A DNA stretch of 64,000 nt. Origin: DATIXJ01 sp035518715. GTDB lineage: Bacteria > Bacteroidota > Ignavibacteria > UBA10030 > SZUA-254. The translations under genes and the position numbers were made by a program. Positions 8,926 to 17,531 of this stretch are shown in pieces (the first letter of the stretch is position 1; the number at the start of each line of letters is the position of its first letter). Location: positions 186,001-250,000 of the forward strand of contig DATIXJ010000043.1 in NCBI GenBank assembly GCA_035518715.1, given 5' to 3'. The notes below the pieces were generated by a model. It worked only from the letters and a program-made list of their open reading frames with translations, did not search any database and was not told the DNA's origin.

Positions 8926-10026
8926 GTGCGATTCCTCTATTCCAAATGGACCCCCGGCTCGATGACCAACGCACAGCGTCTCGAGCAGCTCACCTCTCTC
9001 TTCAGCTACCTCCTTCTGCAAACGAACGGTGACGTTGAGGAAGCCATAGAATGGCTCCGCAACCTTGGCGAGGAGTACGGCCTCTTCGATGAGCATCTCA
9101 CACTTGATGAGCTTATCGACAAGCTGAAGGAAATGGGGATCATTGAAGATGCTGATGACGTTCGTGTCCTGACCACAAAAGGTATTCAGCGGATACGGCA
9201 GGATGCACTGCGCGAGATCTTCACTTCCCTGAGGAAGGGTGGTGTGGGCACACACGAAACTCCGCATACCGGATCCGGTGTCGACCGTTTAAGTGAAACG
9301 AAAAAATGGTCCGTCGGGGATGCGCCGACCAACATCAATCTCACGGCGACGCTGACGAATGCCTTTAAGCGCGGAGGTATCGACGATTTCACGCTCAAAG
9401 AAGAAGACCTCGAGGTCTACGAAACCGAACACTCTACGTCGTGTGCCACCGTGCTCATGCTGGATATCAGTCACAGCATGGTCCTGTACGGCGAAGACCG
9501 TATCACGCCCGCAAAGCAGGTTGCGCTTGCACTATCCGAGCTGATTTCTCAAAAATATCCAAAAGATTATCTCGCGCTCATCGTCTTCGGCGACGAGGCA
9601 AAGCTCGTGAGTCTCGCCGAATTGCCGTTCCTGACTGTCGGCCCTTATCATACAAACACGCGTGCCGGGCTCCAGATGGCGCGGAACCTTCTCCGTCGCA
9701 AGCGGTCTGCCAACAAACAGATTTTTATGGTGACCGACGGGAAACCGTCGGCCATTTTCGACGACAGCGGCCGGCTCTACAAGAACTCCTTCGGGCTCGA
9801 TCCGCGCATCGTCAACAAGACACTTGATGAAGCGGTTGCCTGCAGGAGAGAAAAAGTCACGATCAGCACGTTTATGGTTGCCCGCGATCCGTATCTCATC
9901 AATTTTGTCGAAGAGCTGACGAAAGCAAATCAGGGGAGAGCATACTACTCGCAGCTTCAAAACCTCGGCGAATTCATCTTCGTCGATTACATTCGCAACA
10001 GAAGAAAAAAATTCGGCGCGGCATAA
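8926..10026 (+). CDS. VWA-domain protein, partner of the AAA ATPase
   Basis: The 366-aa protein starts with GTG, 5 bp after the ATPase stop codon. Residues about 1-150 are helical and acidic; from about residue 175 a von Willebrand A domain follows, with the metal-ion-dependent adhesion motif DISHS (DxSxS), a TNTRAGL segment that carries the conserved Thr, and VTDGKPS with the last MIDAS Asp. No signal peptide or membrane segment is seen, so it acts in the cytosol. In MoxR-VWA systems the VWA protein is the substrate-selecting partner, as ChlD is for ChlI. It matches the Rv0959-type partner of Rv0958 (from memory). Function of the pair here is not known. Confidence 0.87.
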   Translation: MRFLYSKWTPGSMTNAQRLEQLTSLFSYLLLQTNGDVEEAIEWLRNLGEEYGLFDEHLTLDELIDKLKEMGIIEDADDVRVLTTKGIQRIRQDALREIFTSLRKGGVGTHETPHTGSGVDRLSETKKWSVGDAPTNINLTATLTNAFKRGGIDDFTLKEEDLEVYETEHSTSCATVLMLDISHSMVLYGEDRITPAKQVALALSELISQKYPKDYLALIVFGDEAKLVSLAELPFLTVGPYHTNTRAGLQMARNLLRRKRSANKQIFMVTDGKPSAIFDDSGRLYKNSFGLDPRIVNKTLDEAVACRREKVTISTFMVARDPYLINFVEELTKANQGRAYYSQLQNLGEFIFVDYIRNRRKKFGAA

Positions 10027-10138
10027 TATCTCCGTGCCGCACGCGGATTGACGTTCCACCGACCCTCTTTTTCTCCCGAGTTCCGGTTTTCCTTCCCAAC
10101 AGACAACCGTTCATTCGGATCAACTCCCTCTTCATGGT

Positions 10139-10167
10139 TTGAATTTCACACAAAATTTGTGCATTTT
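10139..10167 (+). promoter_or_regulatory. Possible promoter with a palindrome in its spacer, before the hisA-like/dap genes
   Basis: TTGAAT (10139-10144), a 17-bp spacer and CATTTT (10162-10167) lie upstream of the first gene of the long plus-strand run. A 13-bp inverted repeat (10149-10161, six bases each side of one A) fills the spacer exactly and could be an operator. The -10 match is weak, so this is tentative. Confidence 0.35.
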
Positions 10168-10190
10168 TGCAGCGACATGCAGAGTCTTTC

Positions 10191-10946
10191 ATGATTCTTA
10201 TCATACCCGCAATCGATATCAAAGGCGGCAAGTGCGTTCAGATGGTCCAGGGTGTCGCGGGATACGTTTACTCCGACGACCCGATTGAAATGGCGAAGCT
10301 CTGGCGTAAGGAAAATGCGAAGTCTCTGCATGTGACCGACATCGACGGCGCCATGGAGGGGCATCTGGTGAATTTCGACATCATCCAGAAGATGGTGGAC
10401 TCCGTTAACATTCCCATAGAGCTTGGCGGCGGACTGCGGACGATTGAAGAAGTCGAGCGTGCAATCGAAGCAGGGCTCTACCGCGTAGTGGTGGAGACGA
10501 TGTTTATCGAAGATCCCGACACTGCAAAGCGTGTGATCGAAAAATTCGGTCCGAGCAAGATTGTGGCGGGGATCAGCGCACAGGACGGTATCGTTCGGAC
10601 AAAGGGGTGGAAGGAATCATCGGGTGTGACCGCCATGTCTGCAGCGCTGAATGCCGCCGCGCTCGGATTCAAACGTATCCTCTATACCGATATCGCCGCA
10701 GACGGAACTCTCAAGGGACCGAATTTCTCGATGATGAAACGGCTCGCCGAGGCGACCCATCTCCGAGTCACCGTCTCCGGGGGTATCGCAGGTCTCGAAG
10801 ATCTTCTGAAGCTGCAGGAAATGGAACCGCTCGGCCTCGATTCTGCAATCGTAGGGAGAGCGCTCTACGAAAATCGGTTCGCCTGCCAGGGCATCTGGCG
10901 GCTCTGTGAGGCGGGAGATTATCCATACACGGCGAAACTCTCATGA
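10191..10946 (+). CDS. HisA-family TIM-barrel protein with altered active site
   Basis: The 251-aa protein is clearly homologous to HisA, the isomerase that opens the ribose of ProFAR in histidine synthesis. Start ATG at 10191 gives the usual MILIIPAIDI. Asp9 matches the first catalytic Asp (Asp8 in Thermotoga HisA). The second one (Asp127 there, in SLDTRGG) aligns with Ser129 here (GISAQDG), and the phosphate-binding GT becomes ET in VVVETMF. The TDIAADGTLKG and SGGI loops are kept. No other his gene is in the window; the next gene is a PfkB kinase joined by an ATGA overlap. It may be a HisA paralogue with a different reaction, or a HisA that tolerates the change. Family call is firm, function is open. 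Confidence 0.8.
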   Translation: MILIIPAIDIKGGKCVQMVQGVAGYVYSDDPIEMAKLWRKENAKSLHVTDIDGAMEGHLVNFDIIQKMVDSVNIPIELGGGLRTIEEVERAIEAGLYRVVVETMFIEDPDTAKRVIEKFGPSKIVAGISAQDGIVRTKGWKESSGVTAMSAALNAAALGFKRILYTDIAADGTLKGPNFSMMKRLAEATHLRVTVSGGIAGLEDLLKLQEMEPLGLDSAIVGRALYENRFACQGIWRLCEAGDYPYTAKLS

Positions 10947-11884
10947 TCGTCGCCGTCATCGGTCACCTCTGCCTGGACGTTATTCATCATGCCGACGGAT
11001 CCGAATCCCGTGGCTACGGCGGCATCTACTTCTCGGTTGCAACTCTCGCAAACCTCTTGTCGGATGAAGACACCATTCGCCCCGTCTTCGGTGTGGGGAA
11101 GAACGAGTACGACGAGTTCGTCGAACACCTCAGCCGCTACCCGAACGTCGACTGCTCCGGCATTTTCAAAATTCCCGGATCTACCAATCAGGTACGCCTC
11201 GAATACTCCTCGAAAGAAGAACGCATCGAATGCTCGCAGTTCATTTCTGACCCAATTCCCTGGAAACGTATTCGTCCTTCTGTTGCGCACGCCGATCTGG
11301 TGCTGGTGAACATGATCTCGGGGATGGATATCACACTCGAAACACTCGATGAGCTCCGGATGGAAATCCGCGAGGATCATATACCCGTCTATCTCGACGT
11401 TCACAGCATTACGCTCGGCGTCAATCCTGATTTTACCCGGTTCCATCGGCCAGTTGAGCAATGGCGGCGGTGGCTCTTTATGCTGCATGGCGCACATTTG
11501 AACGAAACCGAAGCTGCGGTACTCACTGCCGAACGGCTCGATGAGCAAACCCTTGCAAAGCACATTCTTGCCATGAACACAAAGACGCTGCAGGTTACGC
11601 GTGGTGCGCGCGGGTGCACGGCGTATATCGACGAGCACAAGCATATTCAGCGGATCGATGTTGCAGGATTTGAGCCCGAGAAAGGGATCGATTCGACCGG
11701 ATGCGGAGATGTTTTTTCTGCCGCGTATTGCGCACATTACGGGAAATCCAGGAATATTTCCGCTGCGGTGGAGTTTGCCAATCGTGTTGCGGGTACGAAG
11801 GCGCAGCGGGCCGGGTCAGCCGCGATCGACGAATTGTCATCCTTCCGTCTCCGGAATTCCGCACTTCAAAAGAGCACCGTATGA
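10943..11884 (+). CDS. PfkB-family carbohydrate/nucleoside kinase
   Basis: A 313-aa cytosolic kinase of the ribokinase (PfkB) family. It has the N-terminal GYGGIYFSVATLANL segment that corresponds to the sugar-binding Gly-Gly stretch, the nucleotide-binding LQVTRGARGC, and the catalytic DSTGCGDVF near residue 253, in which the usual Ala of GAGD is Cys; the catalytic Asp is present. Substrate cannot be told. It starts inside the stop codon of the HisA-like gene and its own stop overlaps the dapB start, both as ATGA, so all three should be translated together. The pairing of a HisA-like isomerase with a sugar kinase hints at a phospho-sugar route. Confidence 0.82.
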   Translation: MIVAVIGHLCLDVIHHADGSESRGYGGIYFSVATLANLLSDEDTIRPVFGVGKNEYDEFVEHLSRYPNVDCSGIFKIPGSTNQVRLEYSSKEERIECSQFISDPIPWKRIRPSVAHADLVLVNMISGMDITLETLDELRMEIREDHIPVYLDVHSITLGVNPDFTRFHRPVEQWRRWLFMLHGAHLNETEAAVLTAERLDEQTLAKHILAMNTKTLQVTRGARGCTAYIDEHKHIQRIDVAGFEPEKGIDSTGCGDVFSAAYCAHYGKSRNISAAVEFANRVAGTKAQRAGSAAIDELSSFRLRNSALQKSTV

Positions 11885-12618
11885 ACATCGCACTCATCGG
11901 TTATGGAAATATGGGGAAGGAAGTCGAACAGGCCGCCCGTTCCCGCGGGTTTACCATCGCAAAGACTTTCACGCTGGAAAATAACCTGCGCGGCATCGGC
12001 ATTACGCCCGGCATTCTGGACGAGGTTGATGTCTGCATAGATTTTTCAGTGCCGTCCGCCGTTGTCAACAACATCGCGACGGTTGCAGCATGCGGCAAGA
12101 ATATCGTCGTCGGAACCACCGGCTGGTACGATAAGATGGAAGAAGTGAAACAGCTCGTAACAAAATATAAAATCGGTCTCGTCTACTCCCCGAACTTTTC
12201 ACTCGGGATGAATATCTTCTATCACATTGTGAAATCCGCGGCGTCCGCATTCGATCCGTTTGATGTCTATGATGTCGCCGTGCAGGAGATCCATCACCGG
12301 AAAAAAAGCGACAGCCCGAGCGGAACGGCACTTGCCCTGAGCCAGATCATTCTCAGGCAGATTCGGAGGAAGAAGGAAGTTCTTCACGAAACCGCTCACG
12401 GAGAAATCAAACCCGAACAGCTTCAGGTGACGTCCACCCGGGTGGGAAATGTGGTCGGGACGCATTCTGTAGTGTTTGATTCGGAAGCCGACTCGATCGA
12501 GCTCAAACATGTTGCAAAAAACCGGCGCGGCTTTGCATTCGGCGCACTGATAGCGGCCGAGTGGATCAAGGGCAAACACGGTTTGTATACCATGAACGAT
12601 GTCTTATCAAACCACTGA
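11881..12618 (+). CDS. dapB: 4-hydroxy-tetrahydrodipicolinate reductase
   Basis: DapB reduces hydroxy-tetrahydrodipicolinate with NAD(P)H, the second step towards diaminopimelate and lysine. The 245-aa product shows the dinucleotide fold GYGNMG at residues 7-12, the GTTGW loop, the catalytic region EIHHRKKSDSPSGTA with His138/His139 and the following Lys, and the C-terminal RRGFAFGAL. The ATG at 11881 overlaps the TGA of the kinase gene and gives the normal N-terminus; a longer reading would add an unrelated tail. dapA follows 3 bp later, placing it in a dap operon whose product feeds MurE in this same window. Confidence 0.95.
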   Translation: MNIALIGYGNMGKEVEQAARSRGFTIAKTFTLENNLRGIGITPGILDEVDVCIDFSVPSAVVNNIATVAACGKNIVVGTTGWYDKMEEVKQLVTKYKIGLVYSPNFSLGMNIFYHIVKSAASAFDPFDVYDVAVQEIHHRKKSDSPSGTALALSQIILRQIRRKKEVLHETAHGEIKPEQLQVTSTRVGNVVGTHSVVFDSEADSIELKHVAKNRRGFAFGALIAAEWIKGKHGLYTMNDVLSNH

Positions 12619-12621
12619 TCT

Positions 12622-13515
12622 ATGAAAAGGAAAATACTCTTTCGCGGAACAGGAACGGCGCTCGTGACCCCGTTTACGTCGACGGGCTCCGTTGATGAAC
12701 GGGCACTCCGCCGGCTGGTCGATTTCCAGATCAGAAACCATGTGGAAGCACTCCTGCCAACCGGGACGACGGGTGAAAGTGTCACGCTGAGCGAATCTGA
12801 ACAGGTGCGCGTTGTTGAGATCGTTCTCGACCAGGCGCGCGGCCGCGTGAAGGTCTTTGCCGGAGCGGGAAGCAATTCAACGGGCAAAGCGCTTGTGCTG
12901 TCGAAACGGATGGATTCGCTGGGCGTCGACGGAATTCTCTCCGTTGCTCCATACTATAATAAGCCCACGCAGGAGGGATTTTATCAGCATTATGCAGCAA
13001 TTGCCGCTGCGGTTGATGCGCCGATCATCATGTATAATGTGCCCGGCCGGACGTCGAGCAATATGGAAGCCGGGACGACTCTGCGAATTGCCGAAGAAAT
13101 CCCTTCCATTGCAGGAATCAAGGAGGCATCGGGAAATTTCGTGCAGATCATGGAAATTCTCCGGCATCGCCCCCAGGGTTTTGGTGTCTGGTCCGGTGAT
13201 GATGCCATCACGCTTCCGATGATCGCTCTCGGGGCCGACGGCATTGTCTCCGTTGTTGCCAACGAAGTTCCAAAGATGTTTTCGGATATGGTCCGGCTCT
13301 GTCTCAACGGAAAGTTTGCTCAGGCAGTGGTGCTTCACAACAGGCTTCTCGATCTCATGAACATCAACTTTATCGAGTCGAATCCGATCCCCGTCAAGGC
13401 GGCAGTTGCCATGATGGGTCTGATCAGGGAAGAATACCGTCTCCCCCTCGTTCCGATGGGCAGTGAGCACCGGCAGAAGCTTCGCGCCGTATTGCGTCAG
13501 TTGCGGCTGGTATAA
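12622..13515 (+). CDS. dapA: 4-hydroxy-tetrahydrodipicolinate synthase
   Basis: DapA condenses pyruvate with aspartate semialdehyde in the first committed step of lysine/DAP synthesis. The 297-aa TIM barrel shows GTGTALVTPF at the start, the LPTGTTGES substrate loop, APYYNKP, the MYNVPGRT loop with its catalytic Tyr, and the Schiff-base Lys167 in GIKEASGNF. Length is as expected. It lies between dapB and dapD in the same operon. Confidence 0.96.
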   Translation: MKRKILFRGTGTALVTPFTSTGSVDERALRRLVDFQIRNHVEALLPTGTTGESVTLSESEQVRVVEIVLDQARGRVKVFAGAGSNSTGKALVLSKRMDSLGVDGILSVAPYYNKPTQEGFYQHYAAIAAAVDAPIIMYNVPGRTSSNMEAGTTLRIAEEIPSIAGIKEASGNFVQIMEILRHRPQGFGVWSGDDAITLPMIALGADGIVSVVANEVPKMFSDMVRLCLNGKFAQAVVLHNRLLDLMNINFIESNPIPVKAAVAMMGLIREEYRLPLVPMGSEHRQKLRAVLRQLRLV

Positions 13516-13545
13516 GAATCGCCATTCAGGGACGAAAAGCAGAAC

Positions 13546-14397
13546 ATGCCCTCGCGCAATCTCCGGCAAGCCGTCGAACAACTCTACGACAAACCCGCAT
13601 CCTCGGTTGATCCGAAGGAGGTACTCCGGGTCTTCCGACAGCTGAAGAAGGAACTGAACGCCGGAACAGTCCGTGCCGCGGAAATACGGATTGGAACATG
13701 GAGTACGAATCTTTGGGTGAAGAAGGGAATTCTCCTTGCCTTCAGGTTTGGAAAGATCCGCGAGATCGAAGGAGGAGTTTTCCGGTATTTTGATAAAGAG
13801 GGGCTTACACTACGGCGCCTGGCGGGCCGGGACGGCGTGCGCGTTGTCCCGGGAGGAAGTGCAGTCCGCGACGGCGCATTCATCGGTAAGGGTGTGGTGA
13901 TGATGCCGCCGTCGTACGTGAATGTCGGTGCGTATGTGGATGAAGGCGCCATGATTGATTCTCATGCACTCGTCGGTTCCTGTGCCCAGATCGGGAAGCG
14001 TGTTCATATCAGTGCCGCAGCGCAGATCGGCGGAGTGCTGGAACCGGCAGGAACACTTCCGGTGATCATCGAGGATGATGTGTTCGTGGGAGGGAACTGC
14101 GGAGTCTACGAAGGAACGTTAGTCCGGCGCAGGGCGGTTCTTGCCGCAGGGGTCATTCTTACCGGAGGAACACCGGTCTACGATATTGTACGCGGAGAGG
14201 TGTACAGGAAAACGCCGACCTTACCGCTGACCATCCCGGAAGGAGCGGTTGTTGTCTCCGGGAACCGCCACATTCATCAGCCGTTTGCCAAAGAACATCA
14301 CCTTTCGGTTTATGCTCCCGTGATCGTCAAATACCGGGATGAGAAGACCGATCTTTCGACGGCACTCGAAGAGAGTCTGCGTCCGGCGACTGAATGA
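13546..14397 (+). CDS. dapD: Tetrahydrodipicolinate N-succinyltransferase
   Basis: DapD transfers succinate from succinyl-CoA to tetrahydrodipicolinate, so this organism appears to use the succinylase branch of DAP synthesis. The 283-aa protein has the N-terminal helical domain and then a left-handed beta-helix made of hexapeptide repeats (residues about 105-230, such as GAFIGKGVVMMPPSYVNVG, and GSCAQIGKRVHI). The motif MIDSHALVGSCAQIG is typical of the family. The desuccinylase and aminotransferase of the branch are not in the window. The stop overlaps the next start by 4 bp. Confidence 0.93.
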   Translation: MPSRNLRQAVEQLYDKPASSVDPKEVLRVFRQLKKELNAGTVRAAEIRIGTWSTNLWVKKGILLAFRFGKIREIEGGVFRYFDKEGLTLRRLAGRDGVRVVPGGSAVRDGAFIGKGVVMMPPSYVNVGAYVDEGAMIDSHALVGSCAQIGKRVHISAAAQIGGVLEPAGTLPVIIEDDVFVGGNCGVYEGTLVRRRAVLAAGVILTGGTPVYDIVRGEVYRKTPTLPLTIPEGAVVVSGNRHIHQPFAKEHHLSVYAPVIVKYRDEKTDLSTALEESLRPATE

Positions 14398-15320
14398 TTC
14401 GCGTGCTCATAACGGGAAGTAACGGCCTCCTCGGCCAGAAAGTCGCGGATCTTTTTTCCCGCAGCACAAATTATAAACTCCTTCTCAGTTCCAAAGAAGA
14501 ACGTTCGGTCTTCGACGAAGACGCGGTTCCCTACCGCACGCTCGACACGACGATCAAGCGGGATGTTCAGCATGTCGTCGAGGAGTTCGAGCCCGAGGTG
14601 ATTGTGAATGCCGCGGCTGTGACGAATGTCGATTTATGCGAGACGGAGCGGGAGCTGGCGTGGAAGGTGAACGTCGCATCAGTCGAGAACCTGATGTATG
14701 CCGCAAAGCTGACAGGTTCCAGGATTGTCCATATATCCACCGATTATGTTTTCGACGGAAAATCGGGGCCGTATAACGAGCTTGACCGCCCGAATCCTGT
14801 CAGCTATTACGGTCGAACAAAACTTGCCAGCGAAAATGTTTTGCGCGCCGGCGGAGTCCCATCGGTAATTTTTCGCACCATGGTGCTCTATGGTACCGGC
14901 ATCGACATCAAAGCAAACTTTGCGCTCTGGCTTATCGAGAATCTTCGCGACCAGAAGCCGGTTCGGGTGGTCGACGACCAGATCGGAAATCCGACGCTTG
15001 TGGATGATCTGGCCTATGCCATACTCAAGGCCGTCGAGTTGCGGCGCACAGGACTCTATCACGTTGCCGGACCCGATCTTGTAAGTCGCTATGATTTCGC
15101 TCTGGCGCTGGCGCAGGTATTCGGATTCGACAAGAAGCTCATCACTCCGGTAAAGACCTCGATGTTCAAACAACCGGCACAGCGTCCCCTCAAATCGGGA
15201 TTCATCACGCTGAAAGCGGAGGTTGATCTCGGCATTCGTATGTCGGATATGAAACAGGGCCTCCTCGCCGTGAAGAATCAGCTTGCTGCTCGCTCGGCGC
15301 CGAAGAATTCACGCAACTGA
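14394..15320 (+). CDS. RmlD-like dTDP-4-dehydrorhamnose reductase family protein (SDR)
   Basis: A 308-aa extended short-chain dehydrogenase. It has the Rossmann start VLITGSNGLLGQKVA (residues 4-18), VNAAAVTNVD, HISTDYVFDG with Ser/Thr/Asp of the active site, and SYYGRTK with the catalytic Tyr-x-x-x-Lys pair. These match RmlD, which reduces the 4-keto sugar to dTDP-L-rhamnose. No rmlA/B/C lie nearby, so the substrate could be another nucleotide sugar. It starts inside the dapD stop codon (ATGA) and belongs to that operon. Confidence 0.85.
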   Translation: MIRVLITGSNGLLGQKVADLFSRSTNYKLLLSSKEERSVFDEDAVPYRTLDTTIKRDVQHVVEEFEPEVIVNAAAVTNVDLCETERELAWKVNVASVENLMYAAKLTGSRIVHISTDYVFDGKSGPYNELDRPNPVSYYGRTKLASENVLRAGGVPSVIFRTMVLYGTGIDIKANFALWLIENLRDQKPVRVVDDQIGNPTLVDDLAYAILKAVELRRTGLYHVAGPDLVSRYDFALALAQVFGFDKKLITPVKTSMFKQPAQRPLKSGFITLKAEVDLGIRMSDMKQGLLAVKNQLAARSAPKNSRN

Positions 15321-15339
15321 GAAGAAAGAACAATATTCC

Positions 15340-16605
15340 ATGCTTGACATCAAATTCATACGCGACCATCCCGATCTCGTTCGTGAGGGAATCGGCAAGA
15401 AAGGCGCCGTCGATGTCGTTGACGATGTTCTGAAATATGATGCACAGCGCCGGGATCTTCTCCAGAAGGGAGAGGTTCTGAAGAATAAACGCAATGTCGT
15501 TTCGGAAGAAATCGGCAAGCTGAAACGAACCGGCGGCGACGCGTCGAAAGCGATTTCCGAAATGGAAAGCGTGAAAAACCAGATCAAATCCATCGATGAA
15601 GAGCTGCGGGCCGTGGAGGAATCTCTCCATACGCTGATGCTCACTATTCCGAATCTTCCCCATCCTGATGTGCCGGTCGGAAAGACGCCGGCCGATAACA
15701 AAGAGATTGCAAAGTGGGGTGCGCCGCCCGTCATCGATTTCATTCCGAAGCCGCACTGGGAGCTTGCGGACAAGCTCGATCTTATCGATTTCGAACGCGG
15801 TGTGAAAATTACGGGAGCGGGGTTCCCGGTGTACAAAGGAGCGGGCGCAAAACTTCAGCGCGCGCTCATCAACTTCTTCCTTGACGAAGCATCTGCGCGC
15901 GGGTATACAGAAGTTCAGCCGCCGCTGATGGTCAACGCGGCCAGCGCCACGGGTACAGGCCAGCTTCCGGATAAGGAAGATCTTATGTATGTTGCCACAC
16001 GGGATGAATTCTACCTTGTTCCGACGGCAGAAGTCCCGGTGACAAATATTCACCGGGACGAGATCCTGAATGAAGCACAGCTTCCGGTAAAATATTGTGC
16101 GTACACTCCCTGTTTTCGCCGCGAGGCAGGCTCATATGGCAAAGATGTCCGCGGTCTCAACCGGCTGCATCAGTTTGACAAAGTCGAGCTTGTGAAACTC
16201 GTCCATCCCGGCGTATCGTATAATGAGCTGGAAAGTCTGCGTCAGGATGCCGAGCAGCTTCTCCAGAAGCTCGGCCTTCATTACCATGTTCTCCTCATGT
16301 GCACCGGAGATATGGGATTCACGCAGACCAAGAAGTACGATCTGGAAGTCTGGTCGATCGGTCAGAAGAAATGGCTCGAGGTTTCATCAATCAGTAATTT
16401 TGAAGCATTCCAGGCGCGGAGAATGAATATCCGCTTCCGCCCGCGGGGGGAATCGAAACCGGAGTTCGTACATACGCTCAACGGATCCGGACTTGCACTC
16501 CCGCGTGTCGTTGCGGCTCTCCTCGAACATTACCAGACTCCCGAAGGTAAAGTCATCATCCCGAAAGTCCTGCAGAAGTATACCGGATTTGAAATGATCG
16601 GATGA
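15340..16605 (+). CDS. serS: Seryl-tRNA synthetase
   Basis: SerRS charges tRNA-Ser and tRNA-Sec with serine. The 421-aa product has the N-terminal coiled-coil arm (residues about 25-100) and class II motifs: motif 2 FRREAGSYGKDVRGL with the ATP-binding Arg, and motif 3 NGSGLALPRVVAALLEHYQ near the C-terminus. TAEVP and SSISNFEAFQARR are the serine-binding regions. The start MLDIKFIRDHPDLVREG is the family's usual one; it lies 20 bp after the previous stop. Confidence 0.97.
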   Translation: MLDIKFIRDHPDLVREGIGKKGAVDVVDDVLKYDAQRRDLLQKGEVLKNKRNVVSEEIGKLKRTGGDASKAISEMESVKNQIKSIDEELRAVEESLHTLMLTIPNLPHPDVPVGKTPADNKEIAKWGAPPVIDFIPKPHWELADKLDLIDFERGVKITGAGFPVYKGAGAKLQRALINFFLDEASARGYTEVQPPLMVNAASATGTGQLPDKEDLMYVATRDEFYLVPTAEVPVTNIHRDEILNEAQLPVKYCAYTPCFRREAGSYGKDVRGLNRLHQFDKVELVKLVHPGVSYNELESLRQDAEQLLQKLGLHYHVLLMCTGDMGFTQTKKYDLEVWSIGQKKWLEVSSISNFEAFQARRMNIRFRPRGESKPEFVHTLNGSGLALPRVVAALLEHYQTPEGKVIIPKVLQKYTGFEMIG

Positions 16606-16637
16606 AGATGCGGAATCTCTTGGTGTGACTGGTGCCG

Positions 16638-17531
16638 ATGGCGGGAAAAACGAAACGGATGAAGTCGTTTGGAGTTGCACCGCGCGTTGGATACAATTCC
16701 GACAAATTTTACGCGAGGGCCATCTACTCTCACCATCGTGGAACTTCCTCCCCTCATCAAACAGAACACCAACTGCCCCCCGAAATTCGGAACAAAATCT
16801 TCTGCCAGGACAGCAGATCACTGCACCAGCTTCCTGATAATTCCATTCATCTCATGATCACTTCCCCGCCCTACAATGTCGGGAAGGATTACGATGAGAA
16901 TCTCTCGCTGAAAGAGTACCGTGCGTTGCTCCACGACGTGTTCTTGGAAACGTTCCGCGTGCTTGTTCCCGGCGGGCGCGCCTGCATTAATGTTGCAAAC
17001 CTCGGCCGGAAGCCGTATCTCCCGATCCATTCCTATATTATAGAAGAGATGGGCTCGATCGGATTTCTCATGCGAGGAGAGATCATCTGGGATAAGTCGG
17101 CAAGCGCCGGGACTTCGACCGCATGGGGTAGCTGGAAATCCGCGTCAAACCCGATCCTGCGCGACGTCCACGAATACATACTCATTTTTTCGAAGGACGA
17201 TTTTCAGCGCGATCGCGGGATGAAGAAAAATACGATCTCGAAAGACGAGTTTCTCGAGTACACGAAAAGTATCTGGAGATTTTCAGCAGAATCCGCGAAG
17301 AAAGTGAATCACCCCGCTCCATTTCCGACGGAGCTCCCATCGCGGCTCATCAAGCTCTACACGTTCAAAGGAGATGTCGTTCTCGATCCGTTTGTGGGAA
17401 GCGGTTCCACATGCCTTGCCGCAATCCGGGCGGGACGCGATTTTGTCGGGTACGACCGATCCAAAGAATATATTACCACCGCACGCCGCCGTATCGCTCC
17501 GTTTTTGAAGAAAAATTCAAAAGTCAAATAG
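16638..17531 (+). CDS. Orphan site-specific DNA methyltransferase (beta class)
   Basis: The 297-aa protein is an S-adenosylmethionine-dependent DNA amino-methyltransferase. The catalytic motif IV TSPPY is at residues 75-79 and the SAM-binding motif I DPFVGSGST at about 250-258, so the motif order is IV then I, as in the beta class. SPPY is most common in N4-cytosine enzymes, though N6-adenine is possible. No restriction gene, specificity subunit or phage gene is adjacent, so it looks solitary and may serve gene regulation or timing of replication rather than defence. The start is uncertain (ATG at 16638, or GTG at 16632). The last residues KKNSKVK are encoded by the A-rich arm of an AT-rich repeat that starts in the gene end. 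Confidence 0.87.
   Translation: MAGKTKRMKSFGVAPRVGYNSDKFYARAIYSHHRGTSSPHQTEHQLPPEIRNKIFCQDSRSLHQLPDNSIHLMITSPPYNVGKDYDENLSLKEYRALLHDVFLETFRVLVPGGRACINVANLGRKPYLPIHSYIIEEMGSIGFLMRGEIIWDKSASAGTSTAWGSWKSASNPILRDVHEYILIFSKDDFQRDRGMKKNTISKDEFLEYTKSIWRFSAESAKKVNHPAPFPTELPSRLIKLYTFKGDVVLDPFVGSGSTCLAAIRAGRDFVGYDRSKEYITTARRRIAPFLKKNSKVK

Noticed and set aside
16638..17531. Restriction-modification or other defence system
   Set aside because: Only the methyltransferase is present; its neighbours are serS and an exporter gene.
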